A stretch of 64,000 nucleotides of DNA from Sulfitobacter mediterraneus (GTDB taxonomy: Bacteria; Pseudomonadota; Alphaproteobacteria; Rhodobacterales; Rhodobacteraceae). Below the pieces are notes generated by a model, which made no database searches, had not been told where the DNA came from, and was given only the letters and a program-made list of their open reading frames with translations. The position numbers were made by a program, and so were the translations under genes. Shown here one piece after another: positions 37,917-48,643 of this stretch (the first letter of the stretch is position 1; each line of letters starts with the position of its first letter). The stretch is from the NCBI RefSeq assembly GCF_016801775.1, contig NZ_CP069004.1, positions 1,302,001-1,366,000 on the forward strand, in the 5' to 3' direction.

Positions 37917-37948
37917 CGAAAAAGGGCCGCCAAAAAGCGACCCTTCCT
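37917..37948 (-). terminator. Terminator downstream of ftsZ
   Basis: On the minus strand AAGGGTCGC and GCGGCCCTT form a 9-bp stem (one G-T pair) around TTTTTG, followed by TTTCGTTTTT. It lies 19 bases past the ftsZ stop and separates it from lpxC. Confidence 0.75.
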
Positions 37949-37966
37949 TGATCATTTGTGAGGCGC

Positions 37967-39586
37967 TTAGTTCGCCTGACGGCGCAAAAACGCGGGAATC
38001 TCGATCCGTTCCTGATCCGGATCGGAGCTTTCCTGCGGCTGCGGCGCGGCTGCGGCCTGCCCCTGATGGGGCTGCATTTGCGGCTGCTGGCGGGCCGGAC
38101 GCTGCTGCGCTTCGCCCTCTGCGTGGCCGGTCATCCGGTTGATCAGCGAGTTGATGCCAAAGCGTGGTTTTTCAGCCTGCGGCGCAACCTGTGGTGCCGC
38201 GGCGGGCGCTCGCTGTTGCTCTGGTGCGGCTTTCTGAGCCGCGGCCCGCAAACGTGCCAGCGCCTCTGGAGACGGGGTGCCAGGTGCGGGGGCACGCGGG
38301 GCCACAAAGGTATCAGGCTCGGCCTCAAGGCTTTCTTCCTGACGGGGTTCAAAGGCCGCGACCTGCGGCTGATAGGCCGGTGGTGGCAGGTCATCCGCAT
38401 CATTGGTGTCTTCGGCAAACAGATGGTCGACCTGCTCTTCCTCGGCGGCACGTTGCACGTCGAGATCCTCAAAGAGCGGCGCCTGATCTTCCGCCTGTGC
38501 GGTCTCAGCCGTCATTGGCGCTTCATCGGCCACATCAACAGGTGCCTCTTCGGCCACGGTCTGCGGCTTCAAGGGGGCGCTCATGGATCGGCGCGGCACC
38601 GGGATGTCCGTGTTGACCTCAACCGCGTCAATGCCTGTTGCCACAACGCTGACGCGCATCATGCCGCCCAGGGAATCGTCCATGGTGGACCCGACGATGA
38701 TGTTCGCATCCGGGTCAACTTCTTCGCGAATGCGGTTCGCCGCTTCGTCCAGTTCGAACAAGGTCAGATCCTGACCGCCGGTGATATTGATCAACACGCC
38801 CTTGGCTCCGCGCAGGCTGATTTCGTCCAGCAGCGGGTTGGCAATGGCCTTTTCAGCGGCCTGAATGGCGCGATCCTCGCCATCAGCCTCGCCTGTGCCC
38901 ATCATCGCCTTGCCCATTTCGTCCATTACGGCCCGCACGTCGGCAAAGTCGAGGTTGATCAGGCCGGGACGGACCATCAGATCCGTAACGCCCTTAACCC
39001 CTTGATAAAGCACGTCATCTGCCATCGAGAAGGCATCGGTAAAGGTGGTCTTTTCATTCGCCAAACGGAACAGGTTCTGGTTTGGAATGATGATCAGCGT
39101 GTCCACGACCTTTTGCAGGGCTTCGACACCCTCTTCGGCCTGGCGCATCCGTTTGTTACCCTCAAACTGGAAGGGTTTGGTCACAACGCCAACGGTCAAA
39201 ACGCCCAGTTCACGCGCCGCCTGGGCGATGATCGGGGCTGCACCGGTGCCGGTGCCGCCGCCCATACCTGCGGTGATAAAGCACATATGCGCACCCGCCA
39301 GATGATCGACGATCTGTTCAATGCTTTCCTCGGCAGCGGCCGCGCCAACGCTGGCCCGTGCGCCCGCGCCCAAGCCTTCGGTCACTTTGATACCCAACTG
39401 CACCCGGCTTTCCGCCTTGGCTTGCTGCAAAGCCTGCGCGTCGGTGTTCGCAACCACGAATTCGACGCCTTCGAGCGATTTGTCGATCATGTTGTTGACC
39501 GCGTTGCCGCCTGCGCCGCCGACACCGAAAACGGTGATCCGTGGTTTCAGGTCATCATGCCCGGGCATGGAAAGATTGAGTGTCAT
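37967..39586 (-). CDS. ftsZ: Cell division protein FtsZ
   Basis: A 539-residue tubulin homologue that forms the Z-ring. GTP-binding signature [12 protein letters not shown] (about residues 103-114), the N-terminal [12 protein letters not shown], and the T7 loop [14 protein letters not shown] (catalytic Asp) are present. The C-terminal region from about residue 330 is a long Pro/Ala/Glu/Gln-rich linker, as usual in alphaproteobacteria. It ends with the conserved peptide [12 protein letters not shown] that binds FtsA and other partners. It is 175 bases downstream of ftsA; that gap shows no gene. Confidence 0.98.
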   Translation of the reverse strand: MTLNLSMPGHDDLKPRITVFGVGGAGGNAVNNMIDKSLEGVEFVVANTDAQALQQAKAESRVQLGIKVTEGLGAGARASVGAAAAEESIEQIVDHLAGAHMCFITAGMGGGTGTGAAPIIAQAARELGVLTVGVVTKPFQFEGNKRMRQAEEGVEALQKVVDTLIIIPNQNLFRLANEKTTFTDAFSMADDVLYQGVKGVTDLMVRPGLINLDFADVRAVMDEMGKAMMGTGEADGEDRAIQAAEKAIANPLLDEISLRGAKGVLINITGGQDLTLFELDEAANRIREEVDPDANIIVGSTMDDSLGGMMRVSVVATGIDAVEVNTDIPVPRRSMSAPLKPQTVAEEAPVDVADEAPMTAETAQAEDQAPLFEDLDVQRAAEEEQVDHLFAEDTNDADDLPPPAYQPQVAAFEPRQEESLEAEPDTFVAPRAPAPGTPSPEALARLRAAAQKAAPEQQRAPAAAPQVAPQAEKPRFGINSLINRMTGHAEGEAQQRPARQQPQMQPHQGQAAAAPQPQESSDPDQERIEIPAFLRRQAN

Positions 39587-39761
39587 AATGCTGTCCGCCT
39601 GTTTATTTGCCCACGTTCGCAGGCTTATTTCGCCACCAATTGCCGGTAATCTTAACGGCCTGCAGCCCCATCGTCACCCATAAATCGATTAAAACCAGCT
39701 AAATATGGGCATTTTTTCGCCGATTTACCATGCATTTCGGGTCATCCACCGCATATTGCGG

Positions 39762-41096
39762 TCACCAATTGTCTCGGAACCATTTTACGGCCCGCTTGAG
39801 CGACTTAGACGGATAGCTGTCCGCCGGGATCGCAAAGTCCCACCATTCGTCCTGAGGATGCGCCGCAAAGAGCGACAGCCCTACCGCCGAGGCAAAGCCC
39901 GGCCCGGTTGCGGCCTGCGGCAACCCATGCACGCGCAAGGGCCGGCCAAGGCGCACCTGTTGTCCCAAAATCTTGCTCGCCAGCCCGTCCAGGCCGGGGA
40001 TCTGGCTGCCGCCGCCGGTCAAAACGATCTGCTGGCTCGGCAGATGGTCAAAGCCTGCCGCATCAAGGCGCACGCGCACTTCTTCGAGGATCTCTTCGAC
40101 CCGTGGCCGCATGATGCCAATCAATTCGGCGCGGCTGGCGGTGCGGCGATCATGTTCGTAATCGCCCGTGTCGCCGCCGATCTCGATCATCTCGCGGTCG
40201 TCCATGCCGGTGGCATGCACGCCGCCATAAAATGTCTTGATCCGTTCGGCATTGGCTGTTGGCACCTGAAGGCCCATGGAAATATCGCTGGTGACGTGAT
40301 CACCGCCCATGCGCACGCAATCTGCAAAAATCATATGTTTCTTGATGAAAACAGACACGCTGGTTGATCCGCCCCCCATATCGATACAGGCCGCGCCCAG
40401 CTCTTGCTCATCCTCGACGAGTGCCGAAATGCCCGAGACATAGGCAGAAGAGGCAATGCCAGCCAATTCAAGATCACAACGTTTGATGCAATGGGCCAGA
40501 TGCTGTACCGCTGCGGCATCGACCGTCAGCATATGCATATCCACCGAAAGGGTATTGCCCAATTGTCCGCGCGGATCGCTGAGCCCCGACCGATGGTCCA
40601 GCGCAAAGTTCACGGGCTGGGCATGCAGCACTTCGCGGCCCTCGCCGTATTCGGGCACCTCGCATCCGGCCAGAACCTGGGCGACATCCTGTTCGGACAC
40701 GGTTTGCCCGTCCAGTTCGATCTGCGCGTCCAGCCCGTAGCTGCGCGGCTCGGCCCCGGAGAAACAGGCAATCACGTGATCCACACGGATGCCGGCCATC
40801 TTTTGGGCGGCCTGCAATGCGGTGCGGATGGCGCGTTCGGTTTCGCCCATCGCGCATATCTCGCCAAAGCGGACCCCGCGAGACCGTGTCGTCGCGGCGC
40901 CAATAACCCGAAAGCCCGACTGCCCCGCCAGCGATCCGATCTCACCCTCGTCGCCCAACTGCCCCGCCCCGTCAAAGCGCAGAACAAGGCAGGCGATCTT
41001 GGAACTGCCTACATCCAGAACGGCGACAACACCGCGCTGCATGGCGAGTTTCCGCATGTGCCGCATAGACCGTTGGCTGTCATATAGATTTGTCAT
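39762..41096 (-). CDS. ftsA: Cell division protein FtsA
   Basis: A 444-residue actin-like ATPase that tethers FtsZ to the membrane. Phosphate-1 motif VAVLDVGSSKIACLVLRF (about residues 24-41), phosphate-2 ACIDMGGGSTSVSVF, and adenosine region VLTGGGSQIPGLDGLA are visible. The C-terminus SLKRAVKWFRDNW is the amphipathic membrane-targeting helix. It follows ftsQ by 31 bases. Confidence 0.97.
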   Translation of the reverse strand: MTNLYDSQRSMRHMRKLAMQRGVVAVLDVGSSKIACLVLRFDGAGQLGDEGEIGSLAGQSGFRVIGAATTRSRGVRFGEICAMGETERAIRTALQAAQKMAGIRVDHVIACFSGAEPRSYGLDAQIELDGQTVSEQDVAQVLAGCEVPEYGEGREVLHAQPVNFALDHRSGLSDPRGQLGNTLSVDMHMLTVDAAAVQHLAHCIKRCDLELAGIASSAYVSGISALVEDEQELGAACIDMGGGSTSVSVFIKKHMIFADCVRMGGDHVTSDISMGLQVPTANAERIKTFYGGVHATGMDDREMIEIGGDTGDYEHDRRTASRAELIGIMRPRVEEILEEVRVRLDAAGFDHLPSQQIVLTGGGSQIPGLDGLASKILGQQVRLGRPLRVHGLPQAATGPGFASAVGLSLFAAHPQDEWWDFAIPADSYPSKSLKRAVKWFRDNW

Positions 41097-41127
41097 CGTC
41101 TCACCGCCTCATGTCGCGGGTCCAGCA

Positions 41128-42015
41128 TCACTGGCCCGAAATCTGTTTGATCTGCCACCATTGTTTTGTGGCTTCTTCACTCATCCTGACGGTCGGCCGC
41201 TGGGCCAACCGCATGTCCACAACCAACACATCCCGGCTGAGAACCTCTTGTGCGCCTTCCAGCGCGATCACCCGCTCCAACGCTTGAACCGCGCCGGTTT
41301 CGGGCAACATGATCCGCTGGTCGCGGTCCAGAACCACATCCCAGCGCCGTTCGCCCACACGGACCAAACCGCGCAGTCGCTTTCCAATAGGCGCGGTTGC
41401 GTTGATCAGGCGCAATGTCTCGGGCACCTTTGCCTGCGCCCCCTGCCCGGCGATCAACGGCAAATCGGGACGCGCCGCGCGGCTGTCAACCACTTCGACC
41501 CGTGCGCCACCTTCATCCACCAGAACCAAACCGTCTTCGGTGCGCCAAACCGCAACCGGAATGCGCGGCGTCACATCCACCTGCAAAATACCGCCTGGTT
41601 TGATCCGCACGCTGGCATTCTTGACCCCGTCCAGATCGGTGATCTGCTGGCGTAGGGTTGTGACATCCAAATCAAAAGAACTGACGGGAAATTCCACCGG
41701 CACCAGCGCCCGCACATTTGCCGCGAGCGCGCCGGTCGCCCCATCCACAGCCATCAGTTTGACCATAAATTCCGGGCGCTCTTCAATGCTGCGCCGTGCG
41801 TCCGACACCGCCAGCGCAATCGCCTCGCGGCGCTCTTCGTTGGACAGGTAAATCGTGGCGGCCATCAAGGTCAGGCAAAACGGAACACCCGCCCGCAGTG
41901 CCAGCCGGAACCCCGGCGTCAGCATCAACCGCTGCATCCGCCAGGACCAGCGCGATGGCGCGGGGTCTGCTTTGGCCGGTTTGGCCGAGGAACGGCGCAG
42001 GCTCAGCGGGAACAT
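41128..42015 (-). CDS. ftsQ: Cell division protein FtsQ
   Basis: A 295-residue bitopic division protein. Basic N-terminal cytoplasmic part (residues 1-40), one membrane helix (about 40-60, ALRAGVPFCLTLMAATIYLS), then a periplasmic POTRA domain (SSFDLDVTTLRQQITDLDGVKNASVRIKPGGILQVDVTPR) and the FtsQ beta domain. The ATG at 42015 follows GGAGGAC and overlaps the end of ddl by 13 bases. FtsQ links cytoplasmic and periplasmic parts of the divisome through FtsB/FtsL. Confidence 0.93.
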   Translation of the reverse strand: MFPLSLRRSSAKPAKADPAPSRWSWRMQRLMLTPGFRLALRAGVPFCLTLMAATIYLSNEERREAIALAVSDARRSIEERPEFMVKLMAVDGATGALAANVRALVPVEFPVSSFDLDVTTLRQQITDLDGVKNASVRIKPGGILQVDVTPRIPVAVWRTEDGLVLVDEGGARVEVVDSRAARPDLPLIAGQGAQAKVPETLRLINATAPIGKRLRGLVRVGERRWDVVLDRDQRIMLPETGAVQALERVIALEGAQEVLSRDVLVVDMRLAQRPTVRMSEEATKQWWQIKQISGQ

Positions 42016-42923
42016 GTCGCGTCCTCCACCATCCAGGCGCAAAGCTCAGGGAAAGACATGCCGCAAGCCGCCGCCTGTTCCGGCGTCAGTGACGTGGCAG
42101 TCATGCCCGGCTGGGTATTGGTCTCAAGCAGCACCAGACCATCGGCGCCCTTGCTTTCGTCCCAACGGAAATCCGTGCGACTGACGCCCCGGCATCCCAA
42201 GGCGTTATGCGCCCGCAAGGCATACTCAAGACAAAGCTCAAAAATCTCGGTCGGGACATCGGCCGGCACGATATGGGACGATCCGCCCTCTTTGTACTTC
42301 GCGTCATAGTCATACCAGCCGGTGGTCAGGATATCCGTGACCGTCAGCGCCCGCTGTCCCATCACAGTCGTGGTCAATTCGCGCCCCGGCGCGAAAGCCT
42401 CGACCATCACAAACTCTGGCATCTCCGGGCCCAGTTGCGGCGGGCCGTTGTTCTCGGCGCCCACCAGATAGACCCCGACGGAGGATCCTTCGTTATTGGG
42501 TTTGACCACATAGGGTGGCGTCATCACGTGGTCGCGGCGCACATCCTCGGCGGCGGCTATCGTGCTTTGCACAACCGGCAGGCCAACACTGCGATAAATC
42601 TCCTTGGTGCGCTGTTTGTCCATCGCCAGCGCAGAAGACAACACACCCGAATGACTGTAAGGGATCTGCAGCCATTCCAGCAAACCCTGCACACAGCCAT
42701 CTTCGCCCCAGCGGCCATGCAGGCAATTGAGAACGGCGTCAGGCTTTATCTGTGTCAAAACGGCAGCAAGATCGGGGCCAGCGTCGACCTCGATCACATT
42801 GTAGTTTCTTTCCCTTAGCGCGGCTGCGCAGGCTTGCCCACTGGACAGCGAGACCTCGCGCTCTGCAGAGGGGCCGCCCATCAATACCGCCACTGTCGGG
42901 GTTGTCCTGCTCGACGTACCCAC
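42003..42923 (-). CDS. ddl: D-alanine--D-alanine ligase
   Basis: A 306-residue ATP-grasp ligase making D-Ala-D-Ala for the stem peptide. VAVLMGGPSAEREVSLSSG is the N-terminal signature. NCLHGRWGEDGCVQGLLEWLQIPYSHSGVLSSALAMDK, VVKPNNEGSSVGVYLV and the late GCRGVSRTDFRWD...LETNTQPGMT with Mg2+-binding Glu/Asn are all present. It lies between murB and ftsQ as in other alphaproteobacterial dcw clusters. Confidence 0.97.
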   Translation of the reverse strand: MGTSSRTTPTVAVLMGGPSAEREVSLSSGQACAAALRERNYNVIEVDAGPDLAAVLTQIKPDAVLNCLHGRWGEDGCVQGLLEWLQIPYSHSGVLSSALAMDKQRTKEIYRSVGLPVVQSTIAAAEDVRRDHVMTPPYVVKPNNEGSSVGVYLVGAENNGPPQLGPEMPEFVMVEAFAPGRELTTTVMGQRALTVTDILTTGWYDYDAKYKEGGSSHIVPADVPTEIFELCLEYALRAHNALGCRGVSRTDFRWDESKGADGLVLLETNTQPGMTATSLTPEQAAACGMSFPELCAWMVEDATCSR

Positions 42924-42987
42924 CGGAGTGCCTTTTGTCCCGGACCTTTTGCGGCCCTTATTTTCAGTTTATTTGCCGATTTTCGGC

Positions 42988-43935
42988 TTATGCCTCAGGC
43001 ACCGGATCGCCTAAAAATTCACCGATGCGCATGATTTCCCATTCTAGCCTTATCCCACTGGTTGCGTAAACCTTTTTCCGCACCTCTTCGCCCAATCTTT
43101 CAAGATCTTCGGCTGTGGCCTGATCGGCGTTGATCATGAAATTGGAATGTTTCGGGCTCATCTGCGCGCCGCCCACACAGGCGCCGCGCATGCCTGCGTC
43201 GTCGATAACCTTCCATGCCTTGAGATCATGCACATCGTCGGCTTTGCCCGTGCTTGAGAAACCCGCAGGATTGCGAAATGTGCTGCCCGCGCTGCGGTCC
43301 TTTGTGGGTTGGGTCTCATCGCGCTTGCGCAATTGGTCTTCCATGCGGGCGTGCAATGCCTCTGGATCGCCCTTGGGCGGCGCAAAGGTGGCGCTGACGA
43401 TCACGGCACCATCTGCTAAGTCACTTTGGCGATAGCGAAAATTCAGATCATCGGCAGTCAGGGTGATCAAACTGCCGCTGCGGGTCACCGCCTGGGCCGA
43501 GACGAAATGATCCGCCGTATAGCTGCCATAGCACCCTGCGTTCATGCGAACTGCACCACCGATACTGCCCGGAATGGTACGCAAAAATGTAAGGTCAAGA
43601 CCCGCATCTGCCGCCTTACGGGCCACATGTGCATCCAGCGCCGCCGCGCCAGCAGTGACTTGGCCGCCTGATACGTCAATGCCGTTGAAACCGCGCCCCA
43701 AACGGATCACCACGGCCCGCAAGCCCCCGTCCCGCACGATCAGATTGCTGCCCACGCCCATGGGGAAAACCGCCACAGTTTTGGGCAGATCACGCAGGAA
43801 ATCGCGCAAATCATCCAGATCAGCGGGTTGAAAAAGACAATCCGCCGGTCCGCCCACGCGCAGCCAGGTCAGATCGTTCAGGGGGCGCTGCGGTGTCAGC
43901 TTGCCGCGCACGGATGGGTAATTCGCATCAGTCAT
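42988..43935 (-). CDS. murB: UDP-N-acetylenolpyruvoylglucosamine reductase
   Basis: A 315-residue FAD enzyme that reduces UDP-GlcNAc-enolpyruvate to UDP-MurNAc. The FAD-binding pattern [43 protein letters not shown] and the later [21 protein letters not shown] are visible, as is AGSTFRNP with the catalytic Ser. The substrate loop ending [25 protein letters not shown] matches the type II MurB. It is 31 bases downstream of a run of three small membrane protein genes. Confidence 0.96.
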   Translation of the reverse strand: MTDANYPSVRGKLTPQRPLNDLTWLRVGGPADCLFQPADLDDLRDFLRDLPKTVAVFPMGVGSNLIVRDGGLRAVVIRLGRGFNGIDVSGGQVTAGAAALDAHVARKAADAGLDLTFLRTIPGSIGGAVRMNAGCYGSYTADHFVSAQAVTRSGSLITLTADDLNFRYRQSDLADGAVIVSATFAPPKGDPEALHARMEDQLRKRDETQPTKDRSAGSTFRNPAGFSSTGKADDVHDLKAWKVIDDAGMRGACVGGAQMSPKHSNFMINADQATAEDLERLGEEVRKKVYATSGIRLEWEIMRIGEFLGDPVPEA

Positions 43936-43966
43936 GGCGCGGGACTAGCGGCAATTTTTGTGCGGG

Positions 43967-44260
43967 TCAAACATCGCTTTGATCCACTCGGCTGGCCACC
44001 CAAGCGCGGTGGATGCGCCCGGCGAACCCGCCGACACCAAAGGCACAAAGCGCATAGAGAACGGCAGAGGCCTGCGCAATCAACGCGTTGATCTCAAGGG
44101 GATGCGCATTCAGCCATCCCATCATCCAGATCATGTTAAGCCCCAGCCCGACAATCAAGACAGCAAAGAACCGTTTGATATTGAAATGAAATCCGGTCCA
44201 GGCACAGGCCAGCATCCAAACCGCCAGCACCGCAACAAGCGAGGCGACCAGCAGGCTCAT
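43967..44260 (-). CDS. Small membrane protein between the DUF2484 genes and murB
   Basis: A 97-residue protein with three or so hydrophobic stretches: LLVASLVAVLAVWMLACAW (residues 3-21), FFAVLIVGLGLNMIWMMGW and SAVLYALCAFGVGGFAG. It has a basic tail. The ATG at 44260 overlaps the preceding DUF2484 stop by 4 bases, so it is translationally coupled. A longer minus-strand frame to 44548 is spurious. No family is recognised and the function is unknown. Confidence 0.75.
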   Translation of the reverse strand: MSLLVASLVAVLAVWMLACAWTGFHFNIKRFFAVLIVGLGLNMIWMMGWLNAHPLEINALIAQASAVLYALCAFGVGGFAGRIHRAWVASRVDQSDV

Positions 44261-44523
44261 TCCGCAGCGCCATCCCGGCGCAACACCACACGGCGCAGCC
44301 AACGGCCCAGATAGATCACCGGCCAGCGCAGCACCGAACAGGCCCCCGCCAGAACCAGCAAGGCCACCCAGGGACCATGCTGCATGGTGACATAGCCGAG
44401 AATGGGGATGCCCAGCCCGATCAGGATATAGGCGTTGCGCCAATGCTGATCCTTGCTTGGCGTCATAGCCAGGACATTGGCCACTACGGCCCACAAGCAG
44501 GCCAACGTCAGGGAAAGGCTCAT
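44257..44523 (-). CDS. DUF2484 family small membrane protein (copy 2)
   Basis: An 88-residue protein with two to three helices (SLTLACLWAVVANVLAM; NAYILIGLGIPILGYVTM; WVALLVLAGACSVLRWPV) ending YLGRWLRRVVLRRDG. This layout matches the DUF2484 proteins found in the murC-murB interval of Rhodobacterales, which are sometimes mislabelled as MurC. It overlaps both neighbours by 4 bases. It resembles the adjacent 83-residue gene in length, helix spacing and basic tail, consistent with ancient tandem duplication. Confidence 0.82.
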   Translation of the reverse strand: MSLSLTLACLWAVVANVLAMTPSKDQHWRNAYILIGLGIPILGYVTMQHGPWVALLVLAGACSVLRWPVIYLGRWLRRVVLRRDGAAE

Positions 44524-44771
44524 TCCGGCACCTGCGGATTTTGGCCACGCAGCTTGGCGATCAGGAATTTCAGCGGGTTACGGTACATCGAGACAAAACC
44601 TGCCAGCGCAAGCGCGGCAATCAGCCATCCCACCTGCAATCCGATCATCACGATCAGCACCGGCGCCGCCAACAAAAGCGCCACCCCCGGCACATATTGC
44701 CGCCGCATGGGCAGCATTGCCACGCCCACGGAGGCAAAGACCCAAAAAATGCACAGCCAAAGCAAGGTCAC
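44520..44771 (-). CDS. DUF2484 family small membrane protein (copy 1)
   Basis: An 83-residue protein starting [20 protein letters not shown], then [51 protein letters not shown]. Its ATG overlaps the murC stop by 4 bases and its stop overlaps the next small gene by 4 bases. The length, hydrophobic profile and C-terminal basic helix resemble the following DUF2484 gene. Function is unknown; a link to cell wall synthesis is inferred from position only. Confidence 0.78.
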   Translation of the reverse strand: MTLLWLCIFWVFASVGVAMLPMRRQYVPGVALLLAAPVLIVMIGLQVGWLIAALALAGFVSMYRNPLKFLIAKLRGQNPQVPE

Positions 44772-46189
44772 GCCGCCGCCCCTTTCATCGTCTTCAACCG
44801 GTCCGGCAATTCATTGGCCCATGCACTGATCGTACCGGCACCAAGACAGACCACCATGTCGCCGGGGCTGGTCTGTTCACGCACCAATCGGGCCAGATCA
44901 TCGCCATCCTGCACAGCGCGGGCATGACGGTGGCCGTGGCGGATCAATCCGGCCACCAGACCGTCACGATCTGCCCCTTCGATGGGGTCTTCACCCGCCG
45001 AATAGACATCGGCGATGCCAACCACATCCGCATCGTTGAAACAGGCACAGAAGTCATCGAATAGGTCATGCAACCGGCTGTAGCGATGCGGCTGATGCAC
45101 CGCGATGACGCGCCCTTCGGTGGCTTGCCGCGCGGCCTTCAGAACGGCGGCAATTTCAACCGGGTGGTGGCCATAATCATCAATGATCGTCACGCCATCA
45201 ATTTCGCCAACTTTTGTGAACCGGCGGTTAACGCCGCCAAAGCTGGCCAATGCGCCGCGGATCTCTTCAGCCTTCATGCCCAGATGCCGTGCCACAGCCA
45301 CCGCCGAGAGCGCGTTGGACACGTTGTGATCCCCCGGCATCGGCAGGCTGCAGTCCTTGATCACGATGTCTTCGGCCTGCAGGTAGATATCAAAATGCGC
45401 AACACCATTTTTGTAGTGCAGGTTTCTGGCCCGCACATCGGCCTGCGCGTTGAACCCATAGGTCACGACCCGGCGATCGGTGATCTTGCCCACCAGCGCC
45501 TGCACTTCGGGGTGATCAGTGCAGCACACCGCCAGCCCGTAGAACGGGATGTTCGACACGAAATCGAGGAAGCCCTGCCGCAGCGTGTCAAAGTCGCCCC
45601 AATGTTCCATATGTTCAGGGTCGATGTTGGTCACAATCGCGATGGTTGCCGGCAGGCGGTTGAAAGTACCATCGCTTTCGTCGGCCTCCACCACCATCCA
45701 TTCGCCCTGCCCCATCCGGGCATTGGAGCCATAAGCGTGAATGATCCCGCCGTTGACCACCGTGGGGTCAATCCCACCCTTGACCAACAATTCCGCCACC
45801 AGTGTTGTGGTGGTGGTCTTGCCGTGGGTGCCTGCGACCGCGATGTTGGATTTCAGGCGCATGAGTTCGGCCAGCATCTCGGCCCGGCGCACGATGGGCA
45901 GGCCTGCGGCGCGCGCGGCGTCGAGTTCGGGATTGCCGGGCTTGATCGCGGAAGAGATCACCACAACCTCGGCATGTTCGATGTTTTCTGCCTTTTGCCC
46001 GCCTTCAAAAATCGTCGCGCCCAATTCGGCCAGACGGTTGGTAATCTTGCTGGCCTTCAGGTCAGAGCCTTGCACGGTGTACCCGTGATTCAGCAACACC
46101 TCGGCGATGCCAGACATGCCAATGCCGCCGATACCGACAAAATGGATGGGGCCCACATCGGTGGGCAGTTTGGTGGCGGCTGCGTTCAT
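44768..46189 (-). CDS. murC: UDP-N-acetylmuramate--L-alanine ligase
   Basis: A 473-residue Mur ligase adding L-Ala to UDP-MurNAc. The N-terminal [20 protein letters not shown] is the MurC UDP-binding signature. The P-loop is [14 protein letters not shown] (about residues 117-130). The central domain has [19 protein letters not shown] and the C-terminal part [15 protein letters not shown]...[13 protein letters not shown]. It overlaps murG by 4 bases upstream and a DUF2484 gene downstream, showing tight coupling. Confidence 0.98.
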   Translation of the reverse strand: MNAAATKLPTDVGPIHFVGIGGIGMSGIAEVLLNHGYTVQGSDLKASKITNRLAELGATIFEGGQKAENIEHAEVVVISSAIKPGNPELDAARAAGLPIVRRAEMLAELMRLKSNIAVAGTHGKTTTTTLVAELLVKGGIDPTVVNGGIIHAYGSNARMGQGEWMVVEADESDGTFNRLPATIAIVTNIDPEHMEHWGDFDTLRQGFLDFVSNIPFYGLAVCCTDHPEVQALVGKITDRRVVTYGFNAQADVRARNLHYKNGVAHFDIYLQAEDIVIKDCSLPMPGDHNVSNALSAVAVARHLGMKAEEIRGALASFGGVNRRFTKVGEIDGVTIIDDYGHHPVEIAAVLKAARQATEGRVIAVHQPHRYSRLHDLFDDFCACFNDADVVGIADVYSAGEDPIEGADRDGLVAGLIRHGHRHARAVQDGDDLARLVREQTSPGDMVVCLGAGTISAWANELPDRLKTMKGAAA

Positions 46190-47286
46190 GTCTGCTTTCC
46201 TTTTTGGGCCAGTTCTTCGACCATCTGCGCCAATGCCTCGGCAGCTTCGGGTTTGCCGACCGACAGCGCGGCCAGCGCCATTTGCATCGCCGCATCCGAA
46301 TTGCCAAGCACCAAGTGAATCTGTTCGGTCAGGCTTTCGGGATTTGCGGCGTCTTCCGGCACCATGATCGCCGCACCGGCCTCAACCAGGCCGCGTGCAT
46401 TTGCGGTCTGATGATCGCCCGTGGCCGCGGCGAAGGGGATCAGGATCGACGGGCGACCAATCACCGATATATCCGCAACCGAGGACGCACCAGCGCGGCT
46501 GATCACCAGCTGCGCTTCGCTCATCCGGCGCGGCACATCGTCAAAGAACGGCTGAACATCGGCGGAAATCCCGTGTTCGGCATAAAAGGCCGAGACCCGT
46601 TCGCCGTCTTCATCCCGCGCCTGATGGCTGACGCGGATGTTGCGCAGCATATCCATCGGCAGGTTGGCAATGGCCGGTGGCACAACGTCACTGAGAATGC
46701 GGGCGCCTTGCGATCCGCCCATCACCAGCAGTTCCATCGGATAATCCCCCGGCGCGATATAGCCAGCGCCGGCTCGGTCCAGAACGGCACTGCGCACCGG
46801 ATTGCCCACATGGACCCCTTCCACCCCTTCGGGCAGGGTTGTCGGCCACGTCCCGCAGGCCACCGCATCAACGCGTTTGGAAAACACCTCGTTCACGCGG
46901 CCCAAGACGCCGTTTTGTTCATGGATCATGCGCGGCAGCCGCAAGGCCCAAGCCGCGCCCAGCGCCGGAATAGAAGGATATCCGCCAAAACCGACCACTG
47001 CCGCAGGCCGGTCGCGCAGCATACGGGCCATCGCGCCCAGCGCGCCTGCACCAATGCGCAGCGGCACCATGGCCTTGGCCGCAAGTCCGCCACGGGCAAA
47101 GGTGGCGGAACTCACCTGCACGATCTCGACCGCATCTGGGAAACCGCCTGTGTACCGCGCCCCGCGTGCATCCGTGGACAGGCGCACCCGCCAGCCCCGT
47201 GCGAGCATCACCTCCGCCAGCGCCTGCGCGGGGAACATATGCCCACCGGTGCCTCCGGCTGCGATAATCAATAGCGGTGCCGTCAT
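46186..47286 (-). CDS. murG: Undecaprenyldiphospho-muramoylpentapeptide beta-N-acetylglucosaminyltransferase
   Basis: A 366-residue GT28 enzyme that adds GlcNAc to lipid I, giving lipid II on the inner membrane face. The N-terminal [19 protein letters not shown] is the lipid-binding G-loop, with [36 protein letters not shown] and the C-terminal [17 protein letters not shown] and [36 protein letters not shown] acceptor and donor sites. The ATG at 47286 is preferred; a longer frame to 47415 overlaps the ftsW end. Confidence 0.97.
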   Translation of the reverse strand: MTAPLLIIAAGGTGGHMFPAQALAEVMLARGWRVRLSTDARGARYTGGFPDAVEIVQVSSATFARGGLAAKAMVPLRIGAGALGAMARMLRDRPAAVVGFGGYPSIPALGAAWALRLPRMIHEQNGVLGRVNEVFSKRVDAVACGTWPTTLPEGVEGVHVGNPVRSAVLDRAGAGYIAPGDYPMELLVMGGSQGARILSDVVPPAIANLPMDMLRNIRVSHQARDEDGERVSAFYAEHGISADVQPFFDDVPRRMSEAQLVISRAGASSVADISVIGRPSILIPFAAATGDHQTANARGLVEAGAAIMVPEDAANPESLTEQIHLVLGNSDAAMQMALAALSVGKPEAAEALAQMVEELAQKGKQT

Positions 47287-47317
47287 GACCGTCTCCTTGT
47301 GCCGCCCTTTGGCACGA

Positions 47318-48487
47318 TCAGCGTGCCCGGCCGCGGCCCAGTATATCAGAAATTTCGCCCTGGGGCCTTGTGCGGGTAAAGGCAAGCAACATGCCAACCG
47401 CGATCCCGGATGCAATCACCGAACTACCGCCATAGCTGACAAACGGCAAGGTCATGCCTTTGGCCGGCAGCAAACGCACCGCAACGCCCATGTTGATCAT
47501 CGCCTGAACGCCAAACATGCAGGCCAGCCCCGTGCCCGCCAGCCGGATGAACGGATCACGTTCCCGCACCAGCCGCAACAGCGACCGCACCACAACGCCG
47601 GAGTACAGCAGGATAATGCAAAGAACGAGGATCAGCCCGTATTCTTCGGCCGCCACCGCGATAATGAAATCCGTATGCGCATCCGGCAGGGACCATTTCA
47701 CCTGCCCCTCGCCCACACCCACACCGAAGAGCCCGCCCTCGCGGATCGCATTGGTGGCATAGCCTAGTTGCGTTGTGGGATCGACATCGGGGCTGAGAAA
47801 CCCATCAATCCGCCGGGCAAAGTGTTCGGAATTGGAATAGGCCACCGTGCCTGCCACAACGACCAATCCAGCCATACCCACCAACAATGTGATCGGCGCA
47901 CCGGCGACAAAATACATCACGCCCCAGCCAAACAGCACCAGACAGGCCTGACCGAAATCGGGCTGCATCGCCAGCATCAGCACAATCGCGATGCATAGCG
48001 CAAAAGACCAAAGCCGCCCTGGAGGCCCGTTAATTTCCTGGCTGGCGGCCATCATCCAGGCCGCCGCCACCACAAATCCGGGTTTGAGAAATTCGGAAGG
48101 TTGCACCGAGGCGAAGCCAAGTGAATACCAACGCACCGCGCCTTTGCCGAAATCTGTCCCCAGAAACGGCAGCAACGCCAGCGCCACAAAGGCGCAGATG
48201 AACCCAAGGACCGCCAGCCGCCGCACCAGAACCGGCGACATCATCGAGGTCAGCACCATTGCGATCATCGCAAGACCGCCAAAGAATGCCTGCCGCTGCA
48301 CATAGTGAAACGGCTCAAAGCCGTTTTTCGCGGCCAGGGGCGGCGAGGCCGCGAGCCCCAGCAACATGCCAACAAGGAACAGCATGAGGATGCAGGACAT
48401 CGCCCATCTATCAACTGTTCGCCACCATTTTGGAAGAATCGGTTCGCCATCCCGCACCGGGACCGCACCATAGACCATTTCTGTCAT
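47318..48487 (-). CDS. ftsW: Lipid II polymerase / division protein FtsW
   Basis: A 389-residue SEDS glycosyltransferase with about 10 helices. Hallmarks are [24 protein letters not shown] (about residues 115-138), [11 protein letters not shown] (catalytic-type Asp region), [17 protein letters not shown] and the terminal [23 protein letters not shown]. It polymerises septal glycan with FtsI. It lies 31 bases upstream of murG. A peroxiredoxin gene is encoded just upstream on the same strand. Confidence 0.96.
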   Translation of the reverse strand: MTEMVYGAVPVRDGEPILPKWWRTVDRWAMSCILMLFLVGMLLGLAASPPLAAKNGFEPFHYVQRQAFFGGLAMIAMVLTSMMSPVLVRRLAVLGFICAFVALALLPFLGTDFGKGAVRWYSLGFASVQPSEFLKPGFVVAAAWMMAASQEINGPPGRLWSFALCIAIVLMLAMQPDFGQACLVLFGWGVMYFVAGAPITLLVGMAGLVVVAGTVAYSNSEHFARRIDGFLSPDVDPTTQLGYATNAIREGGLFGVGVGEGQVKWSLPDAHTDFIIAVAAEEYGLILVLCIILLYSGVVVRSLLRLVRERDPFIRLAGTGLACMFGVQAMINMGVAVRLLPAKGMTLPFVSYGGSSVIASGIAVGMLLAFTRTRPQGEISDILGRGRAR

Positions 48488-48575
48488 GGGCTCTGCCTTA
48501 CACTGCCTTCAACTGCCGCGTCCTGGCTTCTGCCCGGCACGTCGCCCCTTTTCGGGGTCTAAAAGGCAGCATAAC

Positions 48576-48615
48576 GCGAAAAGCCCCTGTAATCTAGTGG
48601 ATTTCCACCAGGGGA
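48576..48615 (-). terminator. Terminator downstream of the peroxiredoxin-like gene
   Basis: On the minus strand CCCCTG (48615-48610) can pair with CAGGGG (48590-48585), enclosing a small inner hairpin, and is followed by CTTTTCG. An overlapping near-palindrome at 48606-48630 (12-bp arms, one mismatch) would compete with this pairing. Confidence 0.5.
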
Positions 48616-48643
48616 TGATCCCCCGGTGGCAGTTTTTCGCAGA

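Noticed and set aside
43967..44548. 193-residue frame covering the small-gene region before murB
   Set aside because: Its first half is an out-of-frame reading of a DUF2484 gene; only the last 97 residues look like a real membrane protein.
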